Shown here one piece after another: positions 62,888 through 64,000 of a DNA stretch of 64,000 bases (the first letter of the stretch is position 1; each line of letters opens with the position of its first letter). The stretch comes from Nostoc sp. FACHB-152 (lineage in GTDB: Bacteria; Cyanobacteriota; Cyanobacteriia; Cyanobacteriales; Nostocaceae), in contig NZ_JACJRV010000022.1 in assembly GCF_014697475.1 (NCBI RefSeq), positions 1 through 64,000 of the forward strand, written 5' to 3'. The notes under the pieces were generated by a model that did no database searches, was not told the DNA's origin, and saw only the letters and a program-made list of their open reading frames with translations. Position numbers and translations under genes: made by a program.

Positions 62888-64000
62888 ATGCGGATGGGGA
62901 CTGTTACTCATAGCATTAAAACAACACCCCTTTGCATAAATGAACCCAGCATGAAACGAACTAGGAAGTCTCTGCTGTTAGCCTTGAGTTGGATATTGTT
63001 GTCAGTTGGGACATCAATTTTAATTATCCTGACGCAACCGATAGCACCCGCACCAGCACAAGAACCTGCTACGACGACTGTAGAAACAACAGATACACCC
63101 AACACAGAAAAACCAGCAGCCACCGAACCTAAAAAACCAGATGCAGCCGAAGAACCTGCACTTACTCCGGAAGAAATCGCCCGTCAACAAAAATTTATTG
63201 AAGCAGACAAGCTATACCTTGCTGGAAAAATTGCCGATGCGGAAAAATTATATCGTGAAGTAAAAGCACCATTTGCCAAAACAGATACACCAAGCCAAGA
63301 ACGCAAACCGGTGATCCTTGACCCCACGCAACTATCGCCAGGGGGCAAAGTATATTGGCGAGAAGCAGAAGCAGGAATAGCTGCTAAGTTGCAAACCAGA
63401 ACTTTAGTAGCACTTAAACTATTAGTAGAAAACAATCCAGAATTTATTCCTGGCCATATTCGCTATGCCGAAATTCTGAAACAATATAATAGCCCAAAAG
63501 AAGCTTTAGATATTTTAGAACGGGCATCATCACTCTATCCAGACCAACCAGATTTAATTAAAGCCAGAGTCACCGCCCTAGCTAGCGAAAAGAAATGGAT
63601 GGAAGCATCTTTAGCAGCGCGTCAGTTTGCCATGCTTTATCCTAATAATCCGCAAGCTGAAGAGTTTACGCAACTCGCAGAACAAAATCTCAAACGCTAC
63701 AAATCCCACATCCGCGCAGAAATTAGAGGTAACGCCATAGCTAATATCCTCACAGGTGCATTGGGTTACGCCGTTACAGGTAGTTTGTTGGGGCCTTTCT
63801 CTGCCTTGGACTCTACCATCTTGTTGCTACAGGGAGAAGGCTCGGTTGGTGAGTCTGTAGCCAAGCAAGCAAAAAAACAACTACCTTTAGTTAAAGATGA
63901 ACAAGTGCTGGCCTACGTTAACGAAATTGGACAAAAGTTGGTAAAAGTTTCCGGCCGCAACGAATTTAAATACGAATTTTTTGTGCTTTCCGAAGAAGAA
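62888..64000 (+). CDS. M48-family metallopeptidase with TPR-like region (partial)
   Basis: The open frame continues to the window edge. After a hydrophobic signal or anchor segment (about residues 28-55, SLLLALSWILLSVGTSILI) and a Pro/Thr/Glu-rich linker it has a TPR-like helical region (AEILKQYNSPKEALDILERA) and then the start of a peptidase domain (VAKQAKKQLPLVKDEQVLAY followed by VNEIGQKLVKVSG). This is the BepA/M48 periplasmic peptidase organisation; the catalytic HExxH lies beyond the window. ATG 62888 has AGGAAG (62875-62880) at a good distance; ATG 62951 is the alternative and fits a normal signal peptide better. Confidence 0.8.
   Translation, partial: MRMGTVTHSIKTTPLCINEPSMKRTRKSLLLALSWILLSVGTSILIILTQPIAPAPAQEPATTTVETTDTPNTEKPAATEPKKPDAAEEPALTPEEIARQQKFIEADKLYLAGKIADAEKLYREVKAPFAKTDTPSQERKPVILDPTQLSPGGKVYWREAEAGIAAKLQTRTLVALKLLVENNPEFIPGHIRYAEILKQYNSPKEALDILERASSLYPDQPDLIKARVTALASEKKWMEASLAARQFAMLYPNNPQAEEFTQLAEQNLKRYKSHIRAEIRGNAIANILTGALGYAVTGSLLGPFSALDSTILLLQGEGSVGESVAKQAKKQLPLVKDEQVLAYVNEIGQKLVKVSGRNEFKYEFFVLSEEE

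Overview
The window is about 64 kb of chromosomal DNA from a filamentous, probably heterocyst-forming cyanobacterium (Nostocales, Nostoc/Anabaena type). The evidence is an overlapping psbD-psbC photosystem II pair at the left edge, frequent GCGATCGC (HIP1) octamers, a psbC GTG start inside psbD, a GAF-GAF-PAS adenylate cyclase next to purC and the Omp85-lpxC-fabZ-lpxA-lpxB cluster (an order I remember from Anabaena PCC 7120), the arginine dihydrolase AgrE, XisH/XisI proteins, and many short tandem or palindromic repeats of the kind common in this group. The DNA is fairly AT-rich and intergenic spaces are repeat-laden.

Layout. 0-9 kb: psbD end and psbC, a small PCP_red-domain protein, a SWIM zinc-finger protein, a VanY-type carboxypeptidase, an AEC transporter, a phosphoribosyltransferase, a GPH-type sugar transporter, a VapBC-like toxin-antitoxin pair and a class II glutamine amidotransferase. 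9.4-12.9 kb: sulfate uptake (sbpA, cysT, cysW) followed by a NIL-domain protein. 13-14.3 kb: a solitary cytosine-5 DNA methyltransferase. 14.3-20.8 kb: outer-membrane biogenesis on the minus strand (bamA/omp85, lpxC, fabZ, lpxA, lpxB), with purC upstream. 22.9-28.3 kb: cyaB1-like adenylate cyclase, then the sulfolipid genes sqdB and sqdX separated by a decayed DUF4291 gene. 28.5-36.5 kb: a lipoprotein, an RHH/zinc protein, the Ycf46-like AAA ATPase, Ycf35, a GIY-YIG protein, glycolate oxidase GlcD, a GHL10-type glycosidase and a membrane protein. 36.8-43.8 kb: a PAS-GAF-histidine kinase, tRNA-Lys, a tandem-duplicated small protein, pyrG and an N-acetylmuramoyl-L-alanine amidase. 43.9-52 kb: a truncated CHAT-like gene abutting xisI/xisH, an Rpn/DUF2887-like protein, a DUF2085 membrane protein, agrE, a GNAT acetyltransferase, and an SLH/WG-repeat ORF in the same frame as a glycosidase/WG-repeat ORF. 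52-64 kb: a Nudix protein, a divergent TetR regulator and acyl desaturase with two matching operators, a PIN toxin-antitoxin pair, MGMT, small DUF pairs, an ATP-grasp/Nudix pair, a dgcA-dgcN-like pair, a HigBA-like pair, a PerR-type Fur regulator and the start of an M48 peptidase/TPR protein.

Functional links. Sulfate import and the two sulfolipid enzymes use the same nutrient but are about 13 kb apart, so co-regulation is only an inference. The lpx-fabZ-bamA block is a coherent outer-membrane operon. The best leads for new biology are the two matching palindromes between the TetR gene and the desaturase, the enolase-superfamily/DUF1611 pair that resembles the D-glutamate-to-N-acetyl-L-glutamate route described in marine bacteria, a photoreceptor-like GAF domain without its chromophore cysteine, and several genes apparently caught in decay. 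I found no CRISPR array, complete insertion sequence, prophage, rRNA or replication origin.
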